The notes beneath the pieces were generated by a model, which was given only the letters and a program-made list of their open reading frames with translations, ran no database searches and had not been told where the DNA came from. A DNA stretch of 64,000 nucleotides. Origin: Glaciozyma antarctica PI12 (lineage: Eukaryota > Basidiomycota > Microbotryomycetes > Kriegeriales > Camptobasidiaceae). The stretch covers positions 456,909 through 520,908 of the forward strand of contig KZ627156.1 in assembly GCA_002917775.1 (NCBI GenBank). Reading direction: 5' to 3'. The translations under genes and the position numbers were made by a program. Below, one piece after another: positions 1 to 16,368 of this stretch; position 1 is the stretch's first letter, and each line of letters starts with the position of its first letter.

Positions 1-1
1 A

Positions 2-1198
2 GGCCGCAAGCAAAAGTACTCCTACTCCCTCCGCTACCTCTGCGCCCAACGCGCCGACCAAGACGGCACCAAACGTCGTTCCGCCGCCCTCGCCACTCCC
101 GCTCCCGAACCTCGTCCTCCGACTCCTCCTCCCCTCCCCGAACCTCTCGACCAAACCGATACCGACGGACAGATCCACGCTGCTATCCTCGCTATGGTTC
201 AGGCGAACACGACGGGGAACGTTGGCGATGCGTATGCGATCCCGGTCGGGCCTGAGATCCCTGAGGCGGGTCCTTCGGGGATGTCGGAGATGGGAGGGAG
301 TCAGAGTGGGATGGACGTCGATGGGAGTGTCGAGGATGACGATGAGAAGGGTGGAAAGGGTCGTCGAGGGAAGGGCTGGCGTAAAGGACTCGGCAAGGCG
401 CCGGACCCGAACAAGAAGCCTCCTGTCAAGCGCGTTACGAAGGAAGGAGGCAAGCCCCGAGCTCCGCAGAAGAAGATGGAGAGGTACGAGTGCAAAGGCT
501 GCCTCGTCGTCAACCTCTTCGCTGGAACCGATACCGCCCATTTCACCATCTCGCACCTCCTCCAGCATCCCGAATACGTCGATATCGTCGGCAACCGCGT
601 TCGAGGTCCTCGATTCGTACCCCCTCCTATCCCGCTTTCGACGACGCTCGAGGATCCAGTCGGGACGATCGAGATTGGAGACGAATCGGACCCGCCGCTC
701 GAGCGAGTCGAGCGAACGTTTCATGCGATGCTCGATTTGATCAAAGTGCTCAAGACGAAGAAGCATGGAGGAGAGGACGAGGTCGTTCGAGCGTTGTATG
801 AGAAGAGCGAGGAGGTGAGGAGGTACCGCGTTAGCGTTAGTGAGGCGATTGCGAGGAACGCGAAAGGGAAGGATAAGCTCAAGGAGAAGCTCGAGGCGTC
901 TAGGAAACGGAAGCGGGATCCGAACGACGGCGACGACGAGGGGAGGAGGGAACGTCCTGCGCACGAGGAGGACGTGATGGTCGGAGGGATGAGCCAGCAG
1001 CAAGTCGACGAGGTGATGGCGTTGACGGCGTTGACGACGGGAGGAGTGGGGCAGGAGGAGATGGTCGTGCAGTTCTTGCAGAGGACGGCGGAGCAGGAGG
1101 CGGCGGAGGGGGAGAGGGCGGTCGAGGAGGCGGTCGCGAAGACGGTCGCGCAGACGTGGATGGGACAGTTGGATCCGGCGCTGGGAGGGGGGCTTTGA
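2..1198 (+). CDS. Unknown basic, charged protein (5' end outside window)
   Basis: The frame is open from the first bases of the window, so the start lies upstream; the first Met in view is at 194. The visible part is about 398 residues. It has a Pro-rich stretch, a Gly/Lys/Arg-rich stretch with clusters such as KGGKGRRGKGWRKG, a short segment with YECKGC that could bind metal, a Lys/Arg patch RKRKRD typical of a nuclear import signal, and a Gln/Glu-rich C-terminus. The composition suggests a nuclear or nucleic-acid-associated protein, but I recognise no family. A good intron-like stretch (donor near 1302, TAG acceptor near 1344) follows the stop, so the 3' UTR may be spliced. Confidence 0.6.
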   Translation, partial: GRKQKYSYSLRYLCAQRADQDGTKRRSAALATPAPEPRPPTPPPLPEPLDQTDTDGQIHAAILAMVQANTTGNVGDAYAIPVGPEIPEAGPSGMSEMGGSQSGMDVDGSVEDDDEKGGKGRRGKGWRKGLGKAPDPNKKPPVKRVTKEGGKPRAPQKKMERYECKGCLVVNLFAGTDTAHFTISHLLQHPEYVDIVGNRVRGPRFVPPPIPLSTTLEDPVGTIEIGDESDPPLERVERTFHAMLDLIKVLKTKKHGGEDEVVRALYEKSEEVRRYRVSVSEAIARNAKGKDKLKEKLEASRKRKRDPNDGDDEGRRERPAHEEDVMVGGMSQQQVDEVMALTALTTGGVGQEEMVVQFLQRTAEQEAAEGERAVEEAVAKTVAQTWMGQLDPALGGGL

Positions 1199-2120
1199 GG
1201 GCTTGTTGGGATTGCTTGTTGAATGCTTGAGTTGTGCTGTTTTGTTCGTTTGGGAGCGCTCGTCTGCTCGACTCGGCTTCTTCGTTCTGCGCTGGCTTCG
1301 GTGAGCGAGGGAGGTAGCTGATCGCTGATCGCTTTGTTCCGTAGGCTCTTTCCTCAACTGCTCGCGCTCCCTCTGCTTGCCGTTCTCTCGCGTCTCTCCC
1401 CTCGTCGGTCGCCCACGCACTTCAAGGAGGACGTCCGGAACTCCGGATCAGTTGAAGTTCGCGTCGCTCGTTTTGCGCACTCGTTGTCCGTCCCGCTCTC
1501 GTTGTTACCTCTTCAGTCTCTTCTTCGTCTCAATTGCTCTTCACCTTCGCAGCTTCCAGTCTCGACGTCAAACCAGCGCGCGTCGACGTGCTCGACCTCG
1601 GTCCGTCTTCGTTCCTCTCTCGTTTCGGGGACTCCCCGCCCGACTTATTCGTATCATATCTGAGACCGCTCGGTGCTTTGCGAACCTTTCCGCGCCCCAC
1701 AAAGCCAATCGATGAAGGAGCGAACCCGCTTGCGAAGCAACCGCAACGCGGGCGTTGCTCTTGCGCTCGCGCTTCTGCTGCGCTGACTCATTCCTGATCT
1801 CTTCGCAACGAGCTGCTCCTAACAGCTATGCCAGACGCTCTCCTGCTATGGGAGGAAAGACCTCCGCCTTGACCTCTTTCGCGGAATTAGACGACGAGGG
1901 GAACTGCTGCGCGTCGTCGACTTGGAGACTCTCCTCTCTCCTCCTCTTCTTTCTTCTCTCCCAACCTCTCACCTTCGAAAGACGCCGGTGTCTCTCCTCC
2001 TCCTCTCTTCTCCTCTCTTCGTTCTCTCCTCGCGCAGGTCGCCCTCTTCCCCTTCGTCTCCGTTCTTCCAGCGCAGGTCGCCTTCCTCCTCACCTTAGCA
2101 ACCACCTCTCGTCCTCCACC
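1199..2120. other. Intergenic, pyrimidine-rich leader region
   Basis: No supported gene. The second half is strongly C/T-rich (TCCTCCTCTCTTCTCC-like runs around 1930-2060), as expected for a fungal promoter or 5' leader of the carbonic anhydrase locus that follows. Short open frames here lack any recognisable motif. Confidence 0.5.
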
Positions 2121-3542
2121 ATGCGCTCCATGTTACTCGTTAGCCTTTCCTCTGCTCCCTACGACCCCAGCTAATGCCCCCGCACAGAACCACCACCGCT
2201 CGGACGTCGAAAAGCTCGGAAACGCCACCATCCCCTCCTCCGACTTTCAAGCGGTCGAGAAGGGTCGTCGTTGCAGGCGCTTCATTATCTTAGGCGCCGC
2301 AGGAGTCATCCTCGCCATCGTCGTTTCGCTCATCGTCGGCTTCTCAATCACGAAGAGTGCGTCCTTTCCTCTCCGCAGCTCCTGTTCGACAGACCTTGAC
2401 GACGGGGTCAGTGATGGCGGCCAACGGAAGGGATCACTCGAAGGCCAAGGCGGTCGTTAGCAACTCTTCTATCGTTAACAAGTTCCCGGAGCTTCAAGCC
2501 ATCTTTGACGGCAACGCGAGGTTCCAAGCTGAACACACGCACGATGAAGAGCTCTCTGTCCTCACTGTGAACGGTCAGCACCCGAACGTTCGCCCCGTTC
2601 TTCGTTCTTCGTTCGGCTCGCTAACGAGATTGCGCGCAGTTCACTTTCACCGGTTGTTCAGACAGCCGCGTTTCCGAATCACTCCTCTTCGACTCCCCAG
2701 TCGGCTCCATGTTCAGCGACCGCAACGTCGCTAACCAGGTTCATCCTTTCCGTTTATAGCTCTCGGTCGTCGTCGCTGACGATCTCGCTCCGCAGTACGT
2801 CGGCGAGGAAGTCAAGACCGTCGTCGCTTACAGCGTCGAGGAACTCAACGTAGCTCACATTCTCGTGGTCGGGAGTTACGGCTGCGGAGGCGCACAGGCT
2901 GCCATCGCGAGTGCGCCTGAGGAGTCGGCCGACGAGCCTGGCATGGCGCGCGTTCAGGTTCGTTCTTTCCTCCCTCGCTCCCGGTGTTGATGCTGAGGAA
3001 TATATCGCGCGATGGTAGGAGTAAATCAAGCCTATTCGCGAGATCTTTGCGGACTCGACGCGTCCTGAGATCGTCGCCATGCGCAACTCGTTCGTCGGCC
3101 TTGCGACGATTCCGGGACCTGAGCGTACCGAGCCTGGATTCCGATAAGTCCTTCTTCGTCTTCCACGAATGGATTTTTGCTAACGTATTGACGTCGTACA
3201 GTGCGCTTGTCGAAGAGAGTAAGTCCATGATGTCGTCTTGATTGCGAAGAACTCGGTACTAACCTCGCTCTCAGACGTCCAAGCCAACGTCCTACGCATT
3301 GCGTCCGGCCTCGTAGTCATGAAGCACTGGGAGCACTTCCTCGCGCAGCAAGCGGGCGGGGACGCGCTCGAGAAACGTGCCGAGGGCGCGACGGCGTTGA
3401 AGGAGATTTGGATCACTGGGCTTGTCTGTGATTCTGTCTTGTGGCTTTTGGGATGAGGCTGATGATGGGCTTAGATGATATCGACGATGGGTCGTTCAAA
3501 GATCTTGAGGTCAGCGTCGGTCCTCCTGGCTTCAAGCTTTGA
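2121..3542 (+). pseudogene. Decayed beta-carbonic anhydrase paralogue (copy 1)
   Basis: Exons match the two neighbouring intact copies: a short first exon (2121-2138), a membrane segment (ILAIVVSLIVGFSI), GNARF, the zinc-site motif CSDSRVSES, DRNVANQ, VVGSYGCGG, and a C-terminus ending GPPGFKL. Three differences indicate loss of function. The zinc-ligand His found in both neighbours (VGHF-GCG, VGHY-GCG) is Ser here (VGSYGCG), and the intron that splits this motif in the others is missing. After the next intron the frame meets TAA at 3022-3024 where the relatives have a sense codon in the same place. The following donor site reads ATAAGT at 3144 where copies 2 and 3 start the intron with GT; reading through also meets TAA. 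A rare AAG acceptor at 3028-3030 could bypass the first stop, but not the other two changes. Exon limits near 2357-2411 are uncertain. Confidence 0.7.
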
Positions 3543-3798
3543 GGGAATGAATGAGAAGTTTTGGGTAGTGCGAAGGTGTTCAATTGCCAACGAGATTCTT
3601 CGTCACCTGCTCAGAATCTTGCGATCAATCTGCTAAGCAGTCTCTCTCGAGGTTCTCAGCGCCACGACTTCGCGAGAGACGAGGAAGCGAGGAAGCCGCC
3701 ACCTGCTTCGCTTCCCGCGCGCTCCCTGCTCTCGCATCGGTGATCCCCTGCTCAATCGCAACTGCCTTGCATCGCTACCCAACAGCTCAACTCCCGCC

Positions 3799-5140
3799 TC
3801 AAAACTTGTACCCAGGAGGCCCAACGCTAACCTCCAGATCACGCAACACGCCGTCCAGAATGTCGTATACGAGCCCGTGGATAAAGACGGGCTTGAGGAC
3901 CTTCGCTTCAGGGTCCTGAGTAGCTCCCGAGGGCTGCGCTTCGTACTCCTCCCAATGGTGAATGACGACCGGATCTCTCGCGACGCGAAGGACGTTCGCC
4001 TTAACATCTAAACGAACCTCGTTAGCGAGCTCACAATTCGGTCGGCTGAGGGCGTACTTTCTTCGACGAGTGCGCTGCGAGAGTTGGACGTGAGCGAAGT
4101 CCGGATTGAGGGGAGGGGGAGACCGTACCGGAATCCAGGATCGCTGCGAGGTGGCGGGGGGATGGTGGACATTCCTGTGAATGAGTTGCGGAGGGCGACG
4201 ATTTCGGAGCGGGTGGAGTTGGCGAAAATCTCGCGGATGGGCTTGATGTATTCCTGGAGAGAGGATTAGGACGGAGAGAGATGGAGATGGAAGGGCGCAC
4301 TTGAATGCGCGCCATTGCGGAGCCCTCCTCTTCGTCCGTAGGAGCAGTTGCGATAGCGGCTTGAACGCCACCGCATCCCTGGTTAAAGAGTATCAGCGAG
4401 ATTCCTGGGGGAGGGAGAGGAGGAGAGTGGACGCACGAAATGACCGACGATAAAGATGTGCGAGATGTCGATTTCTGTGACAGCGTATGCCACAGCCGTC
4501 TTGGCTTCGTCTCCCAGGTACTGAAGCAAACAATCAGCGCTGTTAATCGAGCTGCGAGCGACGAAGACTCACCTGGTTTGCGATGTTGCGATCCGTGAAG
4601 AAGGTTCCGACGGGTGCGTCAAAGAGGACGTTCTCGCTGACCCTCGAATCTGAGCAACCGATCCAAGTGACCTGCAAAATAGCTCGTTAGCGTACCGAAG
4701 TCATGGCGGAACGAGAACTCACGTTGGGGTGCTGTCCCTGAGTGGCGAGCGTCGATAGCTCGGTGTCGTCGCTGTGGCCTGCCTGGAAGCGGGCGTTCCC
4801 GTTCATGAGCGCCTGAAGGTCCGGGAACCTCGTACCCAACGATATGCTCGAAACCGCGCTCGACGAGCTGTCGTTCTTCTCCGAAGAGAGGACGCCCTTG
4901 AACGCCAGTCCGAAGAGGGTTGCGAAGAGGATGATCAGCGCGAGGGCAATGCCTGAGGCGCCGAGGAAGAGGAGTCGGCGTCTCTGGTGAGTCCTAGTTG
5001 CGGGAGCTCCCGAGTGGAGAGGTCCAGGCGAGTGAAGAGAGGCCTTCTCGACGTTGGAGGACCCAGCGAGTTCCTGGCGGGCACGGGTGTCAGAGCAGCT
5101 CACGGGGAGAGGGAGACGCGCGAACGAAGGCGGCGGGCAT
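3799..5140 (-). CDS. Beta-carbonic anhydrase, membrane-anchored (copy 2)
   Basis: Catalyses reversible CO2 hydration. The start at 5140 gives a five-residue first exon (MPAAF) ending at a GTTCGC donor, paralleling the short first exons of copies 1 and 3. A hydrophobic span (IALALIILFATLFGLAF) near residue 45 predicts a single N-terminal membrane anchor, so the catalytic domain would sit outside the cytosol or in an organelle lumen. The core has MNGNARF, IGCSDSRVS (zinc Cys plus the Asp-Arg dyad), DRNIANQ, and IVGH-F split by an intron before GCGGVQ, which supplies the zinc His and Cys. The C-terminus is VYDILDGVLRDLEVSV then GPPGYKF. All family ligands are present, so it should be active. It is convergent with copy 1 (256 bp between stops) and in tandem with copy 3. 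Confidence 0.88.
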
Positions 5141-5586
5141 CTGTTGGATGTTGTTGGTGGGAGGAAGGAAGAGGAGAAAAGGCCCCAGCAGAGAAGCGTC
5201 GGAAGTCCCAAAGCAGACGATTCCGTGGGTCTTCGAAGTCTCACCATGCAAGATCGCTAGGACGAAGTCAGGTGCACAGCTCGCAAAGCCTGACACAGCT
5301 ACGCAAGGTAAGCATTCACCAACGCTGTAGTCGAGAGCGCTCGAAGGTGCGAAATCCACAAGAAAATGGGCGAGAACGGGCGCACGGGATGAGCCCGTCC
5401 TGTGGAACACAGACGGCCGAACGCGCAGTTGTTAACCTGGTAGGAGCTTCTTTTGGTGAGGCGAAAGGAAAGGACTGGCGAAGGGAGACGGACGATGCGA
5501 AAGCTGCCGCAGGCGAGATCTTCGCACGATCTCGCTGCCGAGCTGAAATTTGGCATCACTCGTTTGTACATTCCGTGGACTCTCCC
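5141..5586. other. Spacer between carbonic anhydrase copies 2 and 3
   Basis: This 446-bp stretch lies upstream of copy 2 and downstream of copy 3. It should hold the promoter of copy 2. I see no gene or clear repeat in it. Confidence 0.5.
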
Positions 5587-6991
5587 TCAGCGCGTGAAGC
5601 CAGGAGGTCCAACGTTAACCCCAAGATCCACGAGTGAGCCATCGTCAATGTCGTCTGTTGCCCAAGAATGAGCTTCCACCCCAACAGCCCAAGAAAGCGC
5701 CACTCACAAACAAGCCCGGTAATCCACAGCTCCTTCAACGTTGTCGGGGCTTCAGAGCGCTTCTCCATGCCACTCCCTCCAGCTTGCTGCTCTAGGAAAT
5801 GCTCCCATTGCTTCATCACAACGGGGTCGGCGGCCAGGCGCTGCACGTTCGCCTTGACGTCTGCAGGTGAAGGTCAGCGCTGGGTTCGCCGAGCTCAAGA
5901 GTGTGAGGAACAACGTACTCTCCTCTACGAGGGCGCTGAGAGAAACAACCCAGTCAGAGTCAGCAAGATATCTTGCTATGCAGCTAGGCAAAGCGACGAA
6001 CCGGTATCCAGCCTCCAAACGATCAGGCGCGGCAATCGTTGAAAGGCCAACAAAGGAGTTGCGCATCGCGACAATCTCCGGACGAGTCGAGTTGGCGAAG
6101 ATCTCGCGAATCGGCTCGATGTTCTCCTAAGGTGGCGGCAGCGAGTTCGTGAGCTTGGAGCGCAGGAGGAGAAAGACGAACCTGAACCTGAGCCATACCA
6201 GGCGAGTCCTCCGACTCTTCAGGAACGCTTGCAATCGCAGCTTGAACAGCTCCGCATCCCTTTCAGTGGGGAACATCAGCGGAGCTCGCTCGATGCAGGA
6301 AGAAAAACTCACGTAATGTCCCACCACCAAGATGTGAGAGACCCCCAAAGACTCGACGCTGTACGCAATTACAGTCTTAACCTCGTCCCCGAGGTACTAT
6401 GAGATGTTACGAGGAAACTCGAAAGAGGACGGAGGGGAAAGCGCACCTGGTTCGCAATATTGCGGCTGCTGAACAGACTTCCAGGGGGCGAATCAAAGAG
6501 TACGTTCCCAGAAACCCTAGAGTCGGAGCAGCCAATAAAGCTCACCTGCGAAGAACGGTCAGCTAAAGAATCTTTCAATCGAGCTTGCCGACGCACGTTT
6601 GGACTTTGGCCGTAAGTAGCGAGGTCGGAGAAGTTCTCGTCCTCGAACTCTCCGCCCATGTACCGTGCGTTACCGTCGAGAAGCACTTGAAGCTCTGGGA
6701 ATCTCACACCGAGCGCGGAGTTGGAGACCAGTCCTTGCGCATCGTCGCCCCCGTTGTCCGACGAGATAACCCCCGTCATCGAGAGCCCCAAGAGAGTTGA
6801 TAGAATCACGATCACCACCAGAGCTGCGCCAAAGACCCCGACAACGATGCGATGGCGTCGGCGAGAGGGTGCGACGGAGTTGGCGGGGGTAGGGTACTTC
6901 TCGAGGTCGGAGGATTGCTCCTGCAAAAGCCAGTCAGTATTGGTCCTAGGACTGTAAACACATCACGCACGGTGGTGTGAGCGGGAGACAT
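5587..6991 (-). CDS. Beta-carbonic anhydrase, membrane-anchored (copy 3)
   Basis: The start at 6991 gives MSPAHTT in a 21-nt first exon, followed by an intron (6970-6921) and an acidic cytosolic stretch. A membrane span (VVGVFGAALVVIVILSTLL) follows. The catalytic core shows LDGNARYMGG, IGCSDSRVSGNVLFD, SRNIANQ, and VVGHY split by an intron from GCGAVQ, so both zinc Cys, the zinc His and the Asp-Arg dyad are kept. The C-terminus is ITGLVYDIDDGSLVDL then GPPGFTR. Intron positions match copy 2. It probably shares membrane location and reaction with copy 2; which compartment cannot be told from sequence. Confidence 0.88.
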
Positions 6992-8230
6992 GGCGACTTG
7001 ATCGTAGCGGAAAGGACTTGGCGTGATTCGGGGGCGAGGCGAGGGAGTAGGTCGAGTTGATCCAGAACGAGAACCGCAAGCAGTCGGGTGTGGTAAGAGC
7101 AGGAGAAGAAGAGATCCTGGGATCGAGAGGTGCGATTCGAGCGAAGTACTAAGGTTGGGGCGCCGGGGGGATGACAGGATGACTTCCACTTCTTCCGCTT
7201 AGCGCGCGCAGGCTTCGGGACTTTGGAGCTTCGACGAACTCAAGCAGCTCGGTCCTGCTCCTCAGAGCGCTTTGAAGGCACGCCCCCGACGTTTCAATTA
7301 TCAGTAGAGAGCGAGAAAACAGCTTCGAGCAGCGTCGCAACACGGAGGACAGGGGCCCAGCGTTGAACGCGGGAGAACGGAATGCGGGCTAGCGGCGAGC
7401 CAAGACGGGGTGAGTAGCGGCGGGCAGAAGTTCTTGCGCAGACTCGAAGCTTCGGTGGACTGTACGTACCCCGAAGCAGGCACAGAAGGGAGCAGGCTCC
7501 CCCAACGCGCGCAGTACGAACCCGAGAGTGCCTGCGTCTTGCTGCGAGCGTAGAGCGAGACGTAGCTTCTCGTCGTATCATCTCCAAGTCGTTCTGTGCG
7601 GTCATGCTCACAGCTCGGAGCGACCAGGGAGAGGCTCGGTTTGACTGGCCATCGAAAGGGCAACCTCCGACTCCTCCACTGAAGCGCGCCCGGTCTCCTT
7701 CCCCAGCGCGTACTACGCGTCGCGCGGCCAAAAAAGCAAAGGCAAGTAGAGCATTTGACCTGTCCGGTGCCAGGTGCCATGTTTCGAGAGTCAACTCGCC
7801 AGCGAGTGTTGTCCCCCCCAAGTCCGCCCGGCGTCGAGTCGCCGCTCTCCCTCCAAGGGCTAGCGAGGAGGCACTCCCAGATGCTTGAGCCCAAAGTGCG
7901 TCGACCAAGCTGGCCGCTTCCGTCGAAGTAGTGGCGCGTTGCAAGCAGATCCAGGTACGCGCGTCGTAGAGGAGAGTCGGCGCTGGGCTCGTTGGGTCGG
8001 CCCAGTGAGGACGGGGTCGTTGGCGCTCTGGTAGATGTAGCCGCAGTCCTTGAGCCTCTTCCCAGTTGGACGTAGACGGGAGTCAAAGACGAACTCCCCT
8101 CCCCCCTCGCGCGTTTGAACGCACCGACCCGCTTCGCTTTATTCTCCTTGCTCATGCCAAAGACTATCAGGCATGCACCAAACAGCTTCATTCCGTTCGG
8201 ATAATCCAAACTCGCCAGCGAGTTTCACTC
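6992..8230. other. 1.2-kb region with no supported gene
   Basis: It lies between the start of carbonic anhydrase copy 3 and the stop of the GNL1-like gene. Long open frames exist on both strands but their composition (Arg/Ser/Pro-rich, no motif) is what chance gives in GC-rich DNA. A 94-codon plus-strand frame (7604-7888) with basic KRARSPSP and RRAAKKAK patches is the only stretch with a protein-like look, and I would not call it a gene on that alone. Confidence 0.4.
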
Positions 8231-10779
8231 TCATTCCTCCTCCTCCTCCTCACTATCGCTTCCCTCCTCCACCTCCAGCCCCGCAAACGCTCCGAGAACT
8301 GCCTTGACTGCCTTCTCCTCCTCACTATCCTCCTCCTCCTCACTATCCTCCTTCTCCTCATTTTCCTCGCTCTCTTCGCTCTCGTCCTCACTCCCCGCAC
8401 TCTCCCCGCTTTCCTCCTCCTTCTGCCGATCCATCTCCGCAACCCCATGCTCCCTCGCTAACTGCGACAGCGTCGAAGCCTTGGCGACGAAATCGGGAAT
8501 GTAGATTCCTTCTTGATTCTGCGCCGCTGCGTCGCCTGCGAAAGGCGGTCGGAATCCCCAAGGGATGTGGCTCGAGTGGAGGTTGCGGAGGATGAAGGCG
8601 CCGGCGCGATAGAGATCTGGACGACCGGCTTTGGCGGTGATGAAACCTGCAATAAAAGTGTCAGTAGTAGAAGTAGAGAGAGTGCTATGCTAGACGAACC
8701 TTGCGAGAGAGCGTAGGTCGACAGCAGGTCGTCGGCGGTCCACTTCGGCCCTTCCTCCTCGCGCGCATAGTCGTCCGCGTCGGGATGCTTGAGCTTGAGG
8801 ATCTTCTCGAGCGGCATTCGCTGTGCGATAAAGTAGAGGACGGGCTCGACGTTCTGGATCGGGAGGATTCCGCTGAGAACCTGGCGCTCCATTCCTGCGA
8901 AGGACGGGCAGACGAGTCCGGGGCAGTCGCAGAGACGGAGATGCGGGTTCCAAAAGATCGTCTTCGAGTGGTGTGAGTTAGCGAGGTCGATTGAGAGACG
9001 AAGGAGACGAACCTGGAGCGTCTTGGTCTTTCCTGGGGTTCGCGAGGCGCGAACGACCTTCCTTCCGAGCAGAGCATTGAGCAGACTAGAGAGCAGGTTA
9101 GCGCGTCCAGCGAGAAGTTTAGCAATGTCCTGCTCACCTGGACTTTCCAACGTTTGGTTGACCTGCGCGATTCATGGTCAGCACGCCACCCGGCAACGAG
9201 GCTCGGCAGATAAGACTCACCGATCAATCCCACAGTCAAGAACGGAAACGCCTCATCTCCTTCCAGCTCCACGTGCTCCTTCTCAATCGGTTCAGGCTCA
9301 GGCTCTGGCTCTGGCTCTGGCTCAGGCTCAGGCTGACTCCCGCGTCGGAACCTGCACGTCTTTCTCCTTGGCACGTACACATCTTTCGCCTTGTTCCTCC
9401 GCACCTTCTTCTCCTTCTTCTCCCGCTTCTCAACTCCCATCGTCGGCGCGTCCGCACTCTCCTCCGCCGCGACCGAATCCCAATCGACGTGCTCGCGAAG
9501 TCTAGGCGACCATCGAGCTAGACGCGCGGGGTCGCAAGAGACGATGGGAGGGGGGGTAAGGAGTTCGGTGTGCGCTTTTCGGAGAGCGGCGAGGAGGGAG
9601 AGGCGGGAGGAGGTGGGGGCGGCGGGGAGGAAGCGGGGTTGGGTACCTAGCGAGGATCTTGTGAGCTCGGAGTGGCGAAGGGGAGGAGAGAACGGACCTT
9701 GAGTGAGAGCAGTGCGTTCGGTCTCGCGATAGCTTTCCATTAAAACGACAGATGCGCCTTCAGGTCCTTCGCGCTCCTCGAACCAGGTCTTCCAGGCTTC
9801 CGAGAGCCAGCGGGGGACGAGGTCCGTCTTGGTGAGGACGAGGATGACCTTCTTGTGCGGTCGGAGACTCTTGACGTAAGCTTCGAGCGAGGGAGGGTAG
9901 TGGATAAGGGGAAAGCGGACGTCTGCGAAGGCGTCAGGATCCGCGAGTTGAGGGGCGAGAGAGAGGACGCACCGATAAGGATGAGGAGAATCTGAGACGC
10001 CTCGGTGACGCGCCAAAGCTGACGCCAGACTTGGAGGTTCCGTTCGTAGAAACTTGGAGCGGGAGTCGCGGGAAGGGAAGACGCGAAGGTCTGGAGGAGG
10101 TCATCTGTCGTAGAGAGCCACTTTGTGAAGAGTCCCTCTGCGATCACCCAGATCAGCTCCTTCTCGCTCCTCAAAAGCCTCCCTGCGTACCCTCGTTCTT
10201 CTCCACCTCCTTCTTTGTAGAGCTGTAGGACCACTTCGGTCGCCTCGGACAGGTCAAACCTTCCAGCTCCTCGGGTTGTAGCTCCTGGACCTTGAGCACA
10301 CCCATCTCCTCGGGAATAGCTGCACCACCAATGGAAACGTTAGCTCTCCATCTTCCCCCGCAGTTTCTTCCATAGCTTACGCCTCACGAGCGGTGCGGTC
10401 GCAGAAATAAGTCGGTGATGCTGAAGCAGATCCAACGGCAAGCGCAGGAAGCGGCTCTCGAGCTTTAGACTTGCGTCCTTCCTCGAGTCTCGCGCGCTCT
10501 CATCGACCGTCCTGAAGCGCTGGACGCCTGAAGGTCGCGAGGAGGTAGGAAGGACGAGAGGGGTCGAGTTGGCGGAGCGTGTGGCGAGCTCAAGAGCGTC
10601 GAGAGGGTGGGGAGTGGGGACGGCCTTGGAAGCTTTGATTGCTCGATGAGTTTGTAGCTGCGTCTTGCGAGCCTTGCCACTGGTCGGCTTCTGAAGCAAG
10701 GAGCTGGTGGTGAGCGCTGCTCCGACTCTTCAGGGGGAGCTCGAGGTGAGCTGAGGCGGCTGCTTACCTTGCGCGCCAT
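8231..10779 (-). CDS. GNL1-like circularly permuted GTPase
   Basis: The start at 10779 gives MARK, then an intron, then KPTSGKARKTQLQ, the basic N-terminus typical of GNL1. The G-domain is circularly permuted: the G4 motif TKTDL (in VLVLTKTDLVPRWL) precedes the P-loop GQPNVGKSSLLN, followed by the switch motif TPGKTKTLQ and the G3 motif DCPGLV. The P-loop is split by two introns. Before it lies an EPEPEP repeat; the C-terminus is a long Glu/Ser tail (EESGESAGSEDESEESEE). Members of this YRG/YlqF-type family act in ribosome assembly and nuclear export of pre-subunits; a nucleolar or nucleoplasmic role here is by family analogy. It is divergent from ARO1 with 166 bp between start codons. All exon joins are in frame. 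Confidence 0.85.
9292..9333 (+). repeat. Hexanucleotide microsatellite coding (Glu-Pro)n
   Basis: Tandem copies of a GGCTCA/GGCTCT unit on the plus strand, read on the minus strand as an EPEPEP run inside the GNL1-like GTPase just before its P-loop. Such a run is prone to length change by slippage. Confidence 0.75.
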
Positions 10780-10945
10780 TCGGTGAGCTGTTTGCTGTTC
10801 CCAAGCAGGGTTCTCCTTCCAAGAGGGTTGGGTGAGAGCTGTCAGCTGCGTCTTGAAGAGACGACTGTCGACCAAGTTTCTTGACTCACTTCAGCTCTCC
10901 CTTCTACCCAACACTTCGCGAGCTCACACGCTCTTCAAAAGCACC
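10780..10945. promoter_or_regulatory. Bidirectional promoter, GNL1-like and ARO1
   Basis: Only 166 bp separate the two divergent start codons, so both promoters must overlap here or lie within first introns. ARO1 has an intron directly after its ATG, which could carry extra control elements. Confidence 0.45.
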
Positions 10946-16111
<5,166 letters not shown>

Positions 16112-16368
16112 ATTTGTCGAAGTAACCGAAGAGGACCGGTGTTTGGGACAGTGGTTACGGTGCATGGTGGAGTAGGAGAGGAATTGAGCAGCTAAGGAGG
16201 CAGGATTCGAGAAGCGCGACGAATTCGAGACGATCCCAGTCCTGCGCTGAACGAGAGATTGCATTCCTGGTGTATAAAGTATTGATAGCTGCAAGCTGCG
16301 AACAATGATCGTCAGCGTCGCAGCGCGCGGGAAAAGCAACGAGCTTCGCACACAAATGGTCTCGCTGG

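Noticed and set aside
1334-2174. Short plus-strand frames before the first carbonic anhydrase
   Set aside because: They are Ser/Arg/Leu readings of C/T-rich leader DNA with no motif.
7301-8209. A 302-codon minus-strand frame just after the GNL1-like stop
   Set aside because: Arg/Ser-rich with no motif and no codon bias like the real genes; long frames arise by chance in this GC-rich DNA.
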